45,028 nucleotides of DNA from Catenulispora sp. GP43. Its GTDB lineage: Bacteria; Actinomycetota; Actinomycetes; Streptomycetales; Catenulisporaceae. The notes beneath the pieces were generated by a model, which was not told the origin of the DNA, did no database searches, and saw only the letters and a program-made list of their open reading frames with translations. Position numbers and translations under genes: made by a program. How positions within the stretch are numbered: position 1 is the first letter of the stretch; every line of letters begins with the position of its first letter. The stretch covers positions 1 through 45,028 of the forward strand of contig NZ_JBGCCT010000049.1 in assembly GCF_041260665.1 (NCBI RefSeq). Reading direction: 5' to 3'. Below are positions 33,401-40,486 of this stretch, piece after piece.

Positions 33401-34403
33401 CGCGGCCGTGAACGTCGCCCTCACGTCCGCCGACACCACCTTCCCGGCCGGCGTGCCGACGACCGTGACGGCGGTGACGAGCAACCAGGGGCCCGGAACC
33501 GTGTCGAATGCGAAGGTCGCGCTCAGCGTGCCGAGCGGCTGGACCGTCACGCCGTCCGGCAGCCAGAGCCTCGGTTCACTCGCGGACGCCACGACCACCA
33601 CGTGGACGGTGACCGCACCGACGCACTACCAGACCGGAACTGTCGAGGCGGTCACCGCGACGGTGGAGTACACGGACGACGCGAGCGGCCGGGCCGAGAC
33701 CGCGTCGGCGGCGGTGGACCGCGCACCCGGGCCGGTCACCGTCACCTTCCGCACCAAGGCGCCCGCCGGCACCCCGGCCGACGCACAGGTCTACATCGTC
33801 GGGGCCGTCTCCCAACTCGGCGGCTGGGACCCCGGCAAGGTCCCGATGACCAACGAGGGCGGCGGCGTCTGGCAGACCACGATCACCGTGACCGACGGCA
33901 CCGATCTGCAGTACAAGTTCACCCGGGGCAGCTGGAACACAGTCGAGGACTGGGGCAGCATCACCGGCGTCACCAACCGGGACGCCGTCGTGAACGGCGG
34001 CAGCACGGGCACGATGCTCGTCGACGACACCTCGACGGCTTGGTCGGACCCATCCGTGCCGGACAGCCAGAAGGCCCCCGAGTTCTGGCGCGACCCGCTC
34101 GTCGTGTCCACCACGCCGGCCGATGGCTCCTCCGGCGCCGCGCCCTCGGCCCTGACCGTCGCCTTCGCACAGGACATCACGCCGACCGGCAGCGACTACT
34201 CCGGGTCGGTCGCGGTGACCGACAGCGGGAGCGCCGTGGCCGGAACGACGGCCAAAAATGCGGCCGGCGTCCTCACGTGGACGCCTTCGGCCGCGCTGTC
34301 GGCGGGGACGTATCAAGTGACCGTGCAGGATGTGGCCAGCGCGAACGCCGGTGACAACATGCCGATACAGGAGCCTTATACGTTCAGCTTCACGGTGAAC
34401 TGA
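30495..34403 (+). CDS. Secreted modular GH31 glycoside hydrolase/transglycosylase with CBM35-like, CBM20-like and Ig-like domains
   Basis: This is a 1302-residue exported enzyme. AGGAAGG lies just before ATG 30495; the signal peptide spans ~1-37. The N-terminal GH31 beta-sandwich is interrupted by a CBM35/CBM6-like module (~195-300: ATWQVLGTPAGAGQVTVRYS ... HVNIDDIAV). The catalytic barrel has the nucleophile D561 in FTWLDWCCDG and acid/base D630 in FTGDTWGTW; the SDDIGSFLG and RWLGLGAFQPIMRLHSD blocks are also present. Next come the C-terminal sandwich domains, an NPCBM-associated-like domain (~975-1070), a CBM20-type starch-binding module (~1075-1180; VYIVGAVSQLGGWDPGKVPM, LQYKFTRGSW) and a terminal Big_5-like Ig domain. 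It likely hydrolyses or rearranges alpha-glucans outside the cell. The nearby ROK repressor may control it. Confidence 0.88.
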   Translation: MNPQGRPFRPWRALAALCTTTLALTALTVAAPTSQASSTPNTTAATTDTSPVNLATPVDKAAAIAARRATVVSGDARFEVLTDGVIRMEYSPTGTFLDDPTFDVLYRNFSVPHYDADVRQGWLTLRTDSMVLRYKLSSGPFSTANTQVQLSHKSANGTTAANPAWTGECTFGQVCQSGAAAESGAATIARADHTGYVSAAGFVSGYGAAGDDATWQVLGTPAGAGQVTVRYSNGNGAARTMSLVVDGTTTQLTLPATPSWNDWSTVTVPAALTAGTDSVAVDCGSADSCHVNIDDIAVTASGAAAQPFTPADPLGGYIRSYDSANGTYALGTSCASGQSDDTCTAAIPSTAPGLLDQSGWYLLDDTRSDVWAANGWVAPRSPGGDIEDGYLFGYGTDYKTALADLAKLTGPTPMLPENVFGNWFSRYYPYASADYQNTILPTAKANGVSLDALSVDTDWKAPNQWDGWEFDPSLFADPSAFLSWAKSQDLMTTFNVHASVDTTDPEYSEAQAISGNTLTPGSCFAPGTCDVFDWSKIAQAEAYFALSQPIQNAGAGFTWLDWCCDGSTVSSAGLTPDSWINHLYAQQLLNTGQRGFVLSRLGASYQKDQAGAYATGAWADHTSTLAFTGDTWGTWNTLASEAQLAQDEGSIGQAYVSDDIGSFLGTPSRAKNDPDDLYLRWLGLGAFQPIMRLHSDISQNSRLPWEYDAPTAATGDQYLQLRESLVPYTYTLSHDSTTNGLPMAKALYLDYPEQAAAYTNPGEYLFGDDMLVAPVTTPGQVAKTTVWFPPGRWTDYFTGATFTGPSTQTLEVPLDREPVFVKAGGIVPLQPSDGKAQSANSAPLTLKVYAGANGDFSLYQDAGTGLGYTKNQSTTTRIDTATHGEATTVTIGAADGSYPGAPTSRSYTVDLTGVSQPRTVLVDGRPLASSQWSYDGGSHTIAVALPTSSVRRSVTVTEIGGDTVQAAEPAAVNVALTSADTTFPAGVPTTVTAVTSNQGPGTVSNAKVALSVPSGWTVTPSGSQSLGSLADATTTTWTVTAPTHYQTGTVEAVTATVEYTDDASGRAETASAAVDRAPGPVTVTFRTKAPAGTPADAQVYIVGAVSQLGGWDPGKVPMTNEGGGVWQTTITVTDGTDLQYKFTRGSWNTVEDWGSITGVTNRDAVVNGGSTGTMLVDDTSTAWSDPSVPDSQKAPEFWRDPLVVSTTPADGSSGAAPSALTVAFAQDITPTGSDYSGSVAVTDSGSAVAGTTAKNAAGVLTWTPSAALSAGTYQVTVQDVASANAGDNMPIQEPYTFSFTVN

Positions 34404-34412
34404 GCCGAATGT

Positions 34413-34928
34413 TCAGCCGATCCTGCTGTCCAGGTCCTCGGGCACGATCGCGACCGCGCTGACCGTGACGGTGCCGCTGTGGCGGAAGCGCAGCGTGACC
34501 GTGATCCGTTGGCCGGGGTGGAGATCCGGCGGGTTCGCGATCACGATGTCGGCGACGAGCGGGGCCATCCTCAGCTCCCCGCGAGCCGGGATGGCCAGGC
34601 TCGCGGTGGGCTCCGGCCGGCCTTCGCTGCCCACGTGCAGATGGCGGCTGAGTTCCACGTCCGATGACACGGTCGAGGTGGCTTGGAGCAGCGTGTCGGG
34701 GACGTCGCCGGGGTTGCGCACCGTGAAGAACGCAGCGGTGGTCGCGGGGCTGCTGGGGACGAGTATCCAGCCGTCGCTGACCTGTACTGGCCGCGAGGTG
34801 CCGGCGCGGCCTGCCGCCACCCAGCCGGTCAGGAGAATCAGCGCGACAGCAGCGGCCAGGACCGGGGCCGCCGCCGCGCGGACCACGGCCCATCGCCGAA
34901 CGCTGAGGCGTGGGCCAGCGCCGGTCAC
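34413..34928 (-). CDS. PCuAC-like copper chaperone with degenerate ligand motif
   Basis: This is a 171-residue protein anchored by one N-terminal transmembrane segment (AAAAPVLAAAVALILLTGWV), followed by a PCuAC/DUF461 beta-sandwich (VQVSDGWILVPSSPATTAAF, FTVRNPGDVPDTLLQATS). GTG 34928 overlaps the CopA stop by 4 bases (GTGA), so it is translated with CopA. The family's copper site uses His and Met residues in an H-x-x-M ... H-x-M pattern. Here RHLHVG is present, but the Met positions read RPEPTASL and the final H-x-M region is ADIVIANPP. Most copper ligands are therefore missing. It may bind another metal, use RHLH alone, or act as a structural partner of the ATPase. Confidence 0.8.
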   Translation of the reverse strand: MTGAGPRLSVRRWAVVRAAAAPVLAAAVALILLTGWVAAGRAGTSRPVQVSDGWILVPSSPATTAAFFTVRNPGDVPDTLLQATSTVSSDVELSRHLHVGSEGRPEPTASLAIPARGELRMAPLVADIVIANPPDLHPGQRITVTLRFRHSGTVTVSAVAIVPEDLDSRIG

Positions 34929-37210
34929 CGGACGCCTCCGGCAAGCCCGCGGCGCTGCGGCTGCCAGGTACGCAGCCGCAGGCTGTTGCCGACGACCAGC
35001 AGCGAGCTGGCGGACATCGCCGCCGCGGCCGGCATCGGGTTGAGCAGTCCGACGGCCGCCAGCGGGATGAGGAAGAGGTTGTATCCGAAGGCCCAGACCA
35101 GGTTCGCGCGGATCGTGGACAGGGTCCGGCGGGCCAGACAGACGGCGTCGGCGACCAAGCCGATGTCGGCGCGCACCAGCGTCAGGCCGGCGGCGCCGAT
35201 CGCGGCGTCGGTACCGCCTCCCATCGCGACCCCGAGGTCGGCCGCGGCCAGGGCGACGGTGTCGTTGACGCCGTCGCCGACCACGGCCACGACGCGGCCG
35301 GCGGCGCGCAGCTCGGCGACGATCTCGGCCTTGCGTTCCGGTGAGGCGCAGTGGTGCACCGCCGTGATGCCCAGCTCGCGCGCCACGGCGGTCGCCGCGC
35401 CGGCGCTGTCGCCGGTGGCCAGGATCGGCTCCAGACCCAGTCCTCGGAGCCGGCGCACTGTGCGGTAGGCATCGGGACGCAAGGTGTCGCCGATGGTGAG
35501 GATCGCCGCCGGCGCGCCGTCCACTTCGACCAGGACCGGGGTGTGGCCGTTCGCTTCCGCGGCGGCCAGCGCCGTGCGGAGTGCTTCGGGTAGTTCCCGA
35601 GCATCGTTCGGGCGGACCGCGCGGACATCGCAGCCCTCGACCATCGCCCCGACTCCGACGCCCGGTCGCGACCAGAAGTCCGCGACGGCGGGCAGTGCGG
35701 AGCCGTCGGCACGGTGGGCGGCGGAGACGACGGCTCGGCCGAGGGGGTGCTCGGAGCGCTGCTCGACAGCCGCTGCCAGCCGCAACACCCGGTCGCCGTC
35801 GTGTCCCGGGGCCGGTGTGACGGCGATCAGCGCCGTGCGGCCTTCCGTCAGCGTGCCGGTCTTGTCCAGGACGACCGCGTCCAGGTGGCGCAGCCGTTCC
35901 AGCACCTCGGGGCCCTTGACCAAGATGCCCAGTTGCGCGCCGCGTCCGGTGGCGGCCAGCAACGCGGTCGGGGTGGCCAGGCCGAGTGCACAGGGGCACG
36001 CCACGACCAGGACCGCGACCGCCGCGGTGATCGCGACTTCGGGCCGGACTCCGGCGCCCTGCCAGAAGCCCAGGACGGTCACGGCGATGGCCAGCACCGC
36101 CGGCACGAACACCGCGGCCACTGTGTCGGCCAACCGCTGCGCGCGCGCCTTGCCGGTCTGGGCGTCCTGGACCAGGGCCGCGATCCGGGCCAGCTGAGTG
36201 TCGGCGCCGACCGCGGTGGCCCGGACCACCAGTGTGCCCCCGACGTTCAGGGTGCCGCCGGCGACGCGCTCCCCCGGGCCCGCCTCGACCGGCACGCTCT
36301 CTCCGGTCAGCATGCTCAGGTCGATCGCCGACGCACCCTCCACCACGACACCGTCGGTGGCGACCCTCTCGCCGGGACGCACCACGAACTCCCGGCCCGG
36401 CAGGAGCTGCTCCAGCGGAATCAGCTGTTCGCCGCCGGCAGCGTCGCGGACGCAGACCTCTTTGACGCTCAGCTCAGCCAGAGACCGCAGGGCCGAGCCG
36501 GTCTGGCGTCGGGCACGGCTCTCCAGGTGACGTCCGCAGAGGACGAACAGCGGCACGCCGACCGCAGCCTCCAGATACATGTGCCCGGCGCCGTCGCCGC
36601 CGACGCTGAACGAGAAGCCCATCCGCATTCCGGGCAAGCCCGCGGTGCCGAAGAACAGCGCGTAGACCGACCAGCCGAAGGAAGCGAGAACGCCGATGCT
36701 CACCAACGTGTCCATGGTCGCGGCGCCGTGCCGCAGGTTGATCAGGGCACGGCGATGGAAGGGCCAGGCGCCCCAGGTCGCCACCGGGGCGGCCAGCAGG
36801 AAGCAGAACCACTGCCAGTCGCGGAACTGGACCGCCGGGATCATGGACAGCGCGATGACCGGCACGGCCATCGCGGCCACGCCGAGCAGGCGCTGCCGGT
36901 CGGCCGGCGACTCGGCCGTCTCGGCCGTCTCGGCCATCCCGGAAGAAGCGGCGTCGTCGCGGACCGCGAGTGCGGTGTATCCGGCCTGCTCGACCGCGGC
37001 GATCAGGTCCCGGACCGGAACCCGCGGCGGATGCAGGATCCGGGCCCGGCCGGTCGCCAGGTTGACGCCGGCCGAGACGCCCTCGATGCGGGCCAGTCGT
37101 CGCTCCACCCGCCCGACGCACGCGGCGCAGGTCATCCCGCCGATCACGAGATCGGTGACCGCCGCAGGCGGCGTGGACGCTGCCGGCACCGTGTCCGGCC
37201 CGGCGCTCAC
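34925..37210 (-). CDS. copA: Copper-exporting P1B-type ATPase
   Basis: This is a 761-residue heavy-metal pump. The N-terminal HMA domain has C28 and C31 in GMTCAACVGR. Membrane helices surround the conserved C405-P406-C407 in VACPCALGLATP. The actuator loop has TGES, the phosphorylation site is D449 in DKTGTLTEG, the P1B His-Pro signature is SEHPLG and the hinge is GDGVNDTVAL. C-terminal YN and M-x-x-S helices (FGYNLFLIPLAAVG, MSASSLLVVGNSLRL) fit the Cu(I) subgroup. The GTG start at 37210 overlaps the upstream gene by 4 bases, and the stop overlaps the PCuAC-like start, so all three form a coupled operon. It exports Cu(I) (or Ag(I)) for detoxification or to supply exported cuproenzymes. Confidence 0.93.
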   Translation of the reverse strand: MSAGPDTVPAASTPPAAVTDLVIGGMTCAACVGRVERRLARIEGVSAGVNLATGRARILHPPRVPVRDLIAAVEQAGYTALAVRDDAASSGMAETAETAESPADRQRLLGVAAMAVPVIALSMIPAVQFRDWQWFCFLLAAPVATWGAWPFHRRALINLRHGAATMDTLVSIGVLASFGWSVYALFFGTAGLPGMRMGFSFSVGGDGAGHMYLEAAVGVPLFVLCGRHLESRARRQTGSALRSLAELSVKEVCVRDAAGGEQLIPLEQLLPGREFVVRPGERVATDGVVVEGASAIDLSMLTGESVPVEAGPGERVAGGTLNVGGTLVVRATAVGADTQLARIAALVQDAQTGKARAQRLADTVAAVFVPAVLAIAVTVLGFWQGAGVRPEVAITAAVAVLVVACPCALGLATPTALLAATGRGAQLGILVKGPEVLERLRHLDAVVLDKTGTLTEGRTALIAVTPAPGHDGDRVLRLAAAVEQRSEHPLGRAVVSAAHRADGSALPAVADFWSRPGVGVGAMVEGCDVRAVRPNDARELPEALRTALAAAEANGHTPVLVEVDGAPAAILTIGDTLRPDAYRTVRRLRGLGLEPILATGDSAGAATAVARELGITAVHHCASPERKAEIVAELRAAGRVVAVVGDGVNDTVALAAADLGVAMGGGTDAAIGAAGLTLVRADIGLVADAVCLARRTLSTIRANLVWAFGYNLFLIPLAAVGLLNPMPAAAAMSASSLLVVGNSLRLRTWQPQRRGLAGGVR

Positions 37211-37629
37211 CGGCCGCCACCCAACGCGCCCATCCCCGGCATCCCCGGAGTGGGGCTCTGCCCGCCCGGCGCGCCGGGAACGAGATCGGGTGCCACCGGT
37301 CCGGCCAGGCGCCCGGCGCCGAACGCGCCGGCGTACAGTGCCGCCGACAACGCGACGAACGCCAGCACGCGGCCGAACCCGCCGAGACGGGAACTCAGGC
37401 TACTGGTACCGAAGCCGCGTCGGGGATCCGCCGCTCCGGAATGTGCTGATCCGGGATGTGCTGATCCGGGATGTGCCGCCGGACCGTCCGGCACGTCATC
37501 GATGCTCACACGATGATAGTCGTCCGCGAATCCCGGCTGGTTCCCGCAAGAGTCGGCATCATCTGTGCGGCAAGGGCCCTGACGGTCGCTGGACCCATGA
37601 GTGCCGGATCCTGATTCATCGCTCGGCAC
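37207..37629 (-). CDS. Small membrane protein with His-rich repeat and Met-containing tail, copper operon
   Basis: This is a 140-residue protein. GTG 37629 is chosen because GAGG lies 7 bases upstream; a later GTG at 37509 lacks a ribosome-binding site. The N-terminal half is polar and contains His-Pro-Gly-Ser-Ala repeats encoded by 15-bp direct repeats (37447-37461 and 37462-37476). A single membrane helix follows (VLAFVALSAALYAGAFGAG), then a short outer tail with PGMPGMGALGGG. His and Met residues on each side of the membrane could bind copper. Its stop overlaps the CopA start (GTGA). It probably assists copper sensing or hand-over; no family name is certain. Confidence 0.7.
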   Translation of the reverse strand: MPSDESGSGTHGSSDRQGPCRTDDADSCGNQPGFADDYHRVSIDDVPDGPAAHPGSAHPGSAHSGAADPRRGFGTSSLSSRLGGFGRVLAFVALSAALYAGAFGAGRLAGPVAPDLVPGAPGGQSPTPGMPGMGALGGGR

Positions 37630-37687
37630 TTCAGCGCCTCGGGCTGGATCCCGCAGACTGATGGTCTACGCATAGCCGGGGCCCACC

Positions 37688-37716
37688 TTGCCGGGTTCCG
37701 GACCGCTCGCTACGGT
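37688..37716 (+). promoter_or_regulatory. Promoter of the cobalamin-riboswitch transcript
   Basis: TTGCCG (37688-37693) and TACGGT (37711-37716) are separated by 17 bp. The predicted start, ~7 bases on, coincides with the 5' strand of the riboswitch P1 helix at 37723. Confidence 0.6.
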
Positions 37717-37722
37717 GACCAT

Positions 37723-37900
37723 GCCGTGGTGCTCGGGAAGACCGGTGGAAAACCGGAGCGGCCCTCGCCACTGTGATCGGGAATGCACCGGTTCCATGCC
37801 GCCGCGCGAAGTACGGCGCGGCGGCGGCCACTGGACGCGTCAGGCGTCTGGGAAGGCGGAGCCGGGGCGTCGACCCGTCAGCCAGGAGACCGGCCACGGC
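37723..37900 (+). promoter_or_regulatory. Cobalamin (AdoCbl/B12) riboswitch
   Basis: The leader contains the landmarks of the class: a closing P1 helix GCCGTGG (37723-37729) / CCACGGC (37894-37900), the GGGAAGACCGGTGGAAAACC region, the conserved GCCACTG-like and GGGAAGGCGG segments, and the B12 box GTCAGCCAGGAGACCGGCC (37877-37895). It precedes a NiCoT permease gene, a common target of B12 control. The expected effect is repression by cobalamin, through the ribosome-binding site (37929-37933) or by attenuation. Confidence 0.9.
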
Positions 37901-37941
37901 ACCGAACATCGACCATCCACGAGGTGCTGGAGGCGAGCCGC

Positions 37942-39060
37942 GTGAGCGTGCCTGCGAACGATCCCGTCCGACCTGTCCGGAATCCGTCCTCGGCGCCGCT
38001 GCGCTGGCTCCGTACCGACTGGCTGCGCTTCGGCGGCCTGCTGGCGGTGATCGTGGCGATGCACGTCGCGGCGTTCGGGATCCTCGCCGGCCTGGTCGCC
38101 CCGCATCACTACACCGTCGGCAAGCAGGTCTTCGGCTTCGGCCTCGGCGTCACCGCCTACACGCTCGGCATGCGCCACGCGTTCGACGCCGACCACATAG
38201 CCGCGATCGACAACACCACGCGCAAGCTGATGGCCGACGGCAAGCGGCCGGTGTCCGTCGGATTCTGGTTCGCGCTCGGGCACTCGACGATCGTCGTCGT
38301 GCTGGCCGCCGGGATCGCCGCCGGCGCGCGCCAGGCCGCCAGCCTGACCGACGACAAGTCCAGCACGCGCCAGTCGCTCGGCGTGGTGTCCACGACCGCT
38401 TCGGGCACCTTCCTGTACCTGATCGGCATCCTGAACCTGGTCGCGCTGATCGGCATCTACAAGGTGTACAAGGCGATGCGGCGCGGCGTGTACGACGAGG
38501 CCGCCCTGACCGCGCAGCTGGACAAGCGCGGCTTCATGAACCGGATCCTGGGCCGGCTCACCAAGTCCATCACCCGCCCCGGCCAGATGTACCCGGTCGG
38601 GCTGCTGTTCGGCGTCGGCTTCGACACCGCCACCGAGGTGCTGCTGCTGGCCCTGGCCGGCTCCAGCGCCGCGGCCGGCCTGCCCTGGTACGCGATCCTG
38701 TGCCTGCCGCTGCTGTTCACCGCGGGCATGACCCTGTTCGACACGCTCGACGGCACCTTCATGAACTTCGCCTACCACTGGGCCTTCTCCAACCCGATCC
38801 GCAAGGTCTACTACAACCTCACCATCACCGGGCTGTCCGTGGCCGTCGCCCTGATCATCGGCAGCATCGAGCTCGTCGGCGTGGTCCACGACCAGTTCGG
38901 CGTCGTCAACCCGGTCACCGACTGGATCGCGAACCTGAATCTGAACAATGTCGGGTTCATCATCGTCGGCGCGTTCATCGCCGTCTGGGCGGCCGCGATC
39001 GCCTACTGGAAGATCGCGCGCGTCGAACACCGGTGGGACGTCACCGGCCAGGAGCCGTAG
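37942..39060 (+). CDS. Nickel/cobalt permease of the NiCoT family (probably cobalt)
   Basis: This is a 372-residue integral membrane transporter. GTG 37942 is chosen because GGAGG lies 8 bases upstream (37929-37933); the open frame further up runs through the riboswitch. All NiCoT signatures are present: RHAFDADHIAAIDN (the H-x4-D-H motif), LGHSTIVV, GFDTATEVLLL and FTAGMTLFDTLDG, within about eight membrane helices. The family imports Ni2+ or Co2+ by proton coupling. Control by a cobalamin riboswitch indicates cobalt import for B12 synthesis. The RNA could continue into the genes downstream, although a hairpin follows. Confidence 0.93.
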   Translation: MSVPANDPVRPVRNPSSAPLRWLRTDWLRFGGLLAVIVAMHVAAFGILAGLVAPHHYTVGKQVFGFGLGVTAYTLGMRHAFDADHIAAIDNTTRKLMADGKRPVSVGFWFALGHSTIVVVLAAGIAAGARQAASLTDDKSSTRQSLGVVSTTASGTFLYLIGILNLVALIGIYKVYKAMRRGVYDEAALTAQLDKRGFMNRILGRLTKSITRPGQMYPVGLLFGVGFDTATEVLLLALAGSSAAAGLPWYAILCLPLLFTAGMTLFDTLDGTFMNFAYHWAFSNPIRKVYYNLTITGLSVAVALIIGSIELVGVVHDQFGVVNPVTDWIANLNLNNVGFIIVGAFIAVWAAAIAYWKIARVEHRWDVTGQEP

Positions 39061-39077
39061 CCGGCGCCTGCCGTCAC

Positions 39078-39092
39078 CCGCCCGGCGGGCGG
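39078..39092 (+). terminator. Short hairpin after the NiCoT gene
   Basis: CCGCCC-GGC-GGGCGG, a 6-bp GC stem with a 3-nt loop, lies 18 bp after the stop. The lack of a U-tract and the next gene at 39112 make it a weak or partial terminator. Confidence 0.35.
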
Positions 39093-39111
39093 ATGCGACG
39101 ATGTCACAGCC

Positions 39112-39828
39112 ATGAGTGTCGACGGGGGACTGCGCGCCGCGCGGTCCGCGATGTTCGCGGCCGTGTGCACGCTGCTGGCCACGGCCGCGCACTTGTCGAT
39201 GTCCGGGCGGGCTGTCCCGTGGTGGGCACTGGCCGGGGCCGCCGAGGTCACCTTCGGCCTCGCCTGGCTGCTGTCCGGCAAACAGCGCGGCACGATTCAT
39301 GTCATCACCTTGACGATCGGCGCGCAGGCTCTTCTGCACTTCTGGTTCGAGGCCAGCCAGGCTCTGACGACGGGGCCGCTCGACGCTTCGGCCATGTCCG
39401 GGATGAACGCCTCCGGGATGAACATGCCCGGGATGGCCGGCGTGCCGGGCATGTCGATGGGCAGTGCGAGCGGCATGAGCAGCGCGAGCGGCATGAGCAG
39501 CGCGAGCGGCATGAGCGGCATGAGCGGCATGCACTCGGGCCCGCCGTTCCTCGGCTCCGACAGCTGGGGAATGCTGGCCGCCCACCTCGCGGCGGCCGTC
39601 GTGGTGGGCGTCTGGCTGGCGGCCGGCGAGCAGGCCGTCTTCCGGCTGCCGGCCGCGGCCGCGTCCTTCCTGCTCACGCCGCTGGCATTGCTGTTCCGGC
39701 CGGTCGTTCCCGTGCCACGGCCCCGCACCACCGCGGTGGCGGCCCGGACTTCGACGCCGCTGCGCCAGCTCCTGCTCGTCCACGCCATCACCTCTCGGGG
39801 GCCGCCGGCCGGGACCGCCGTCGCTTAG
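39112..39828 (+). CDS. Membrane protein with Met-rich loop (DUF5134-like)
   Basis: This 238-residue protein has about five hydrophobic helices. Between the third and fourth lies a ~50-residue loop made of Met-Ser-Gly-Met blocks (AMSGMNASGMNMPGMAG, then repeated SASGMS) with some twelve Met and a His. Such loops bind Cu(I) or similar soft metals. The layout resembles DUF5134-type actinobacterial proteins found near copper genes, with limited confidence. It sits between the cobalt permease and an ECF sigma factor, 51 bp after the former. A role in metal sensing, storage or transfer is inferred. Confidence 0.65.
   Translation: MSVDGGLRAARSAMFAAVCTLLATAAHLSMSGRAVPWWALAGAAEVTFGLAWLLSGKQRGTIHVITLTIGAQALLHFWFEASQALTTGPLDASAMSGMNASGMNMPGMAGVPGMSMGSASGMSSASGMSSASGMSGMSGMHSGPPFLGSDSWGMLAAHLAAAVVVGVWLAAGEQAVFRLPAAAASFLLTPLALLFRPVVPVPRPRTTAVAARTSTPLRQLLLVHAITSRGPPAGTAVA
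39463..39534 (+). repeat. 18-bp tandem repeats in the Met-rich loop
   Basis: AGYGCGAGCGGCATGAGC occurs three times head to tail (39463-39516), followed by two 9-bp partial units. It encodes Ser-Ala-Ser-Gly-Met-Ser. The near-identical DNA copies could change the number of Met residues by slippage. Confidence 0.9.
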
Positions 39829-39897
39829 ACGGCCCTGTCCGGCGGCGCGATCCCCGCGCTCGCCGTGTCTCGTTTCTCCCAGCAAGGACACATGGCG

Positions 39898-40458
39898 ATG
39901 ACCCCTGCCCTGCAACACCCCGTCGATCGAGCCGATGTCGACTCCCTGGCCCTGGCCGCGCGCGACGGCGATCCCGACGCCGTCGAGCGCTTCATCCAGG
40001 CGACCACGCTCGACGTGCGCAGATACGTCGCGCGCCTGAGCGGGAGCCCTCAGGACGCCGACGACCTCACCCAGGACACGTACCTGCGGGTCCTGCGCGC
40101 CCTGCCGGCCTTCCAGGGCCGGTCCTCGGCCCAGACCTGGGTGCGCTCGATCGCCCGGCGCACGGTCGTCGACCGCATCCGCTGGGTCTCGGCCCGGCCA
40201 CGGGTGGCGGACACCGACGACTGGCAGGGCGCGGCCGAACGGGCGCAGCCCGACGGCCTGCCCGGCTTCGACGAAGGCGTGGTGCTGGCCGAGTTGCTGG
40301 CCGCGCTGCCCGAGGAACGCCGGACGGCGTTCGTGCTGACCGCGGTGGTCGGTCTGCCCTACGAGGAGGCCGCTACGGTGATCGGGGCGCCGATCGGCAC
40401 CGTCCGCTCGCGCGTCTCCCGGGCCCGCAGCACGCTGATCGCCTCGCTCGGGAACTGA
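39898..40458 (+). CDS. ECF-type RNA polymerase sigma factor
   Basis: This is a 186-residue sigma-70-family factor with regions 2 and 4 only. Region 2 reads DADDLTQDTYLRVLRALPAF then WVRSIARRTVVDRIR; region 4 is LPEERRTAFVLTAVVGLPYE with the helix-turn-helix GAPIGTVRSRVSRARSTL. ATG 39898 is chosen because AAGGA lies 9 bases upstream; ATG 39892 would be only 3 bases from it. No anti-sigma factor follows. The upstream Met-rich membrane protein could take that role, or the factor is controlled by transcription. It ends 28 bp before the ABC uptake operon, which suggests it may drive metal or siderophore uptake genes. Confidence 0.9.
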   Translation: MTPALQHPVDRADVDSLALAARDGDPDAVERFIQATTLDVRRYVARLSGSPQDADDLTQDTYLRVLRALPAFQGRSSAQTWVRSIARRTVVDRIRWVSARPRVADTDDWQGAAERAQPDGLPGFDEGVVLAELLAALPEERRTAFVLTAVVGLPYEEAATVIGAPIGTVRSRVSRARSTLIASLGN

Positions 40459-40486
40459 ACCACCGCCCGCCCCGACTACTCCTTTC

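Noticed and set aside
34929-35999. Extended N-terminus of the PCuAC-like frame
   Set aside because: It lies antisense-free but out of frame inside CopA and translates to Arg/Gly-rich noise; the GTGA overlap marks the real start at 34928.
37783-37941. N-terminal extension of the NiCoT frame
   Set aside because: This segment is the cobalamin riboswitch. The ribosome-binding site and family N-terminus support GTG 37942.
39463-39534. CRISPR-like repeat
   Set aside because: The 18-bp units are contiguous, in frame and coding; there are no spacers. The 17-bp array at 8987-9045 was rejected as CRISPR for the same reason (units too short, no unique spacers).
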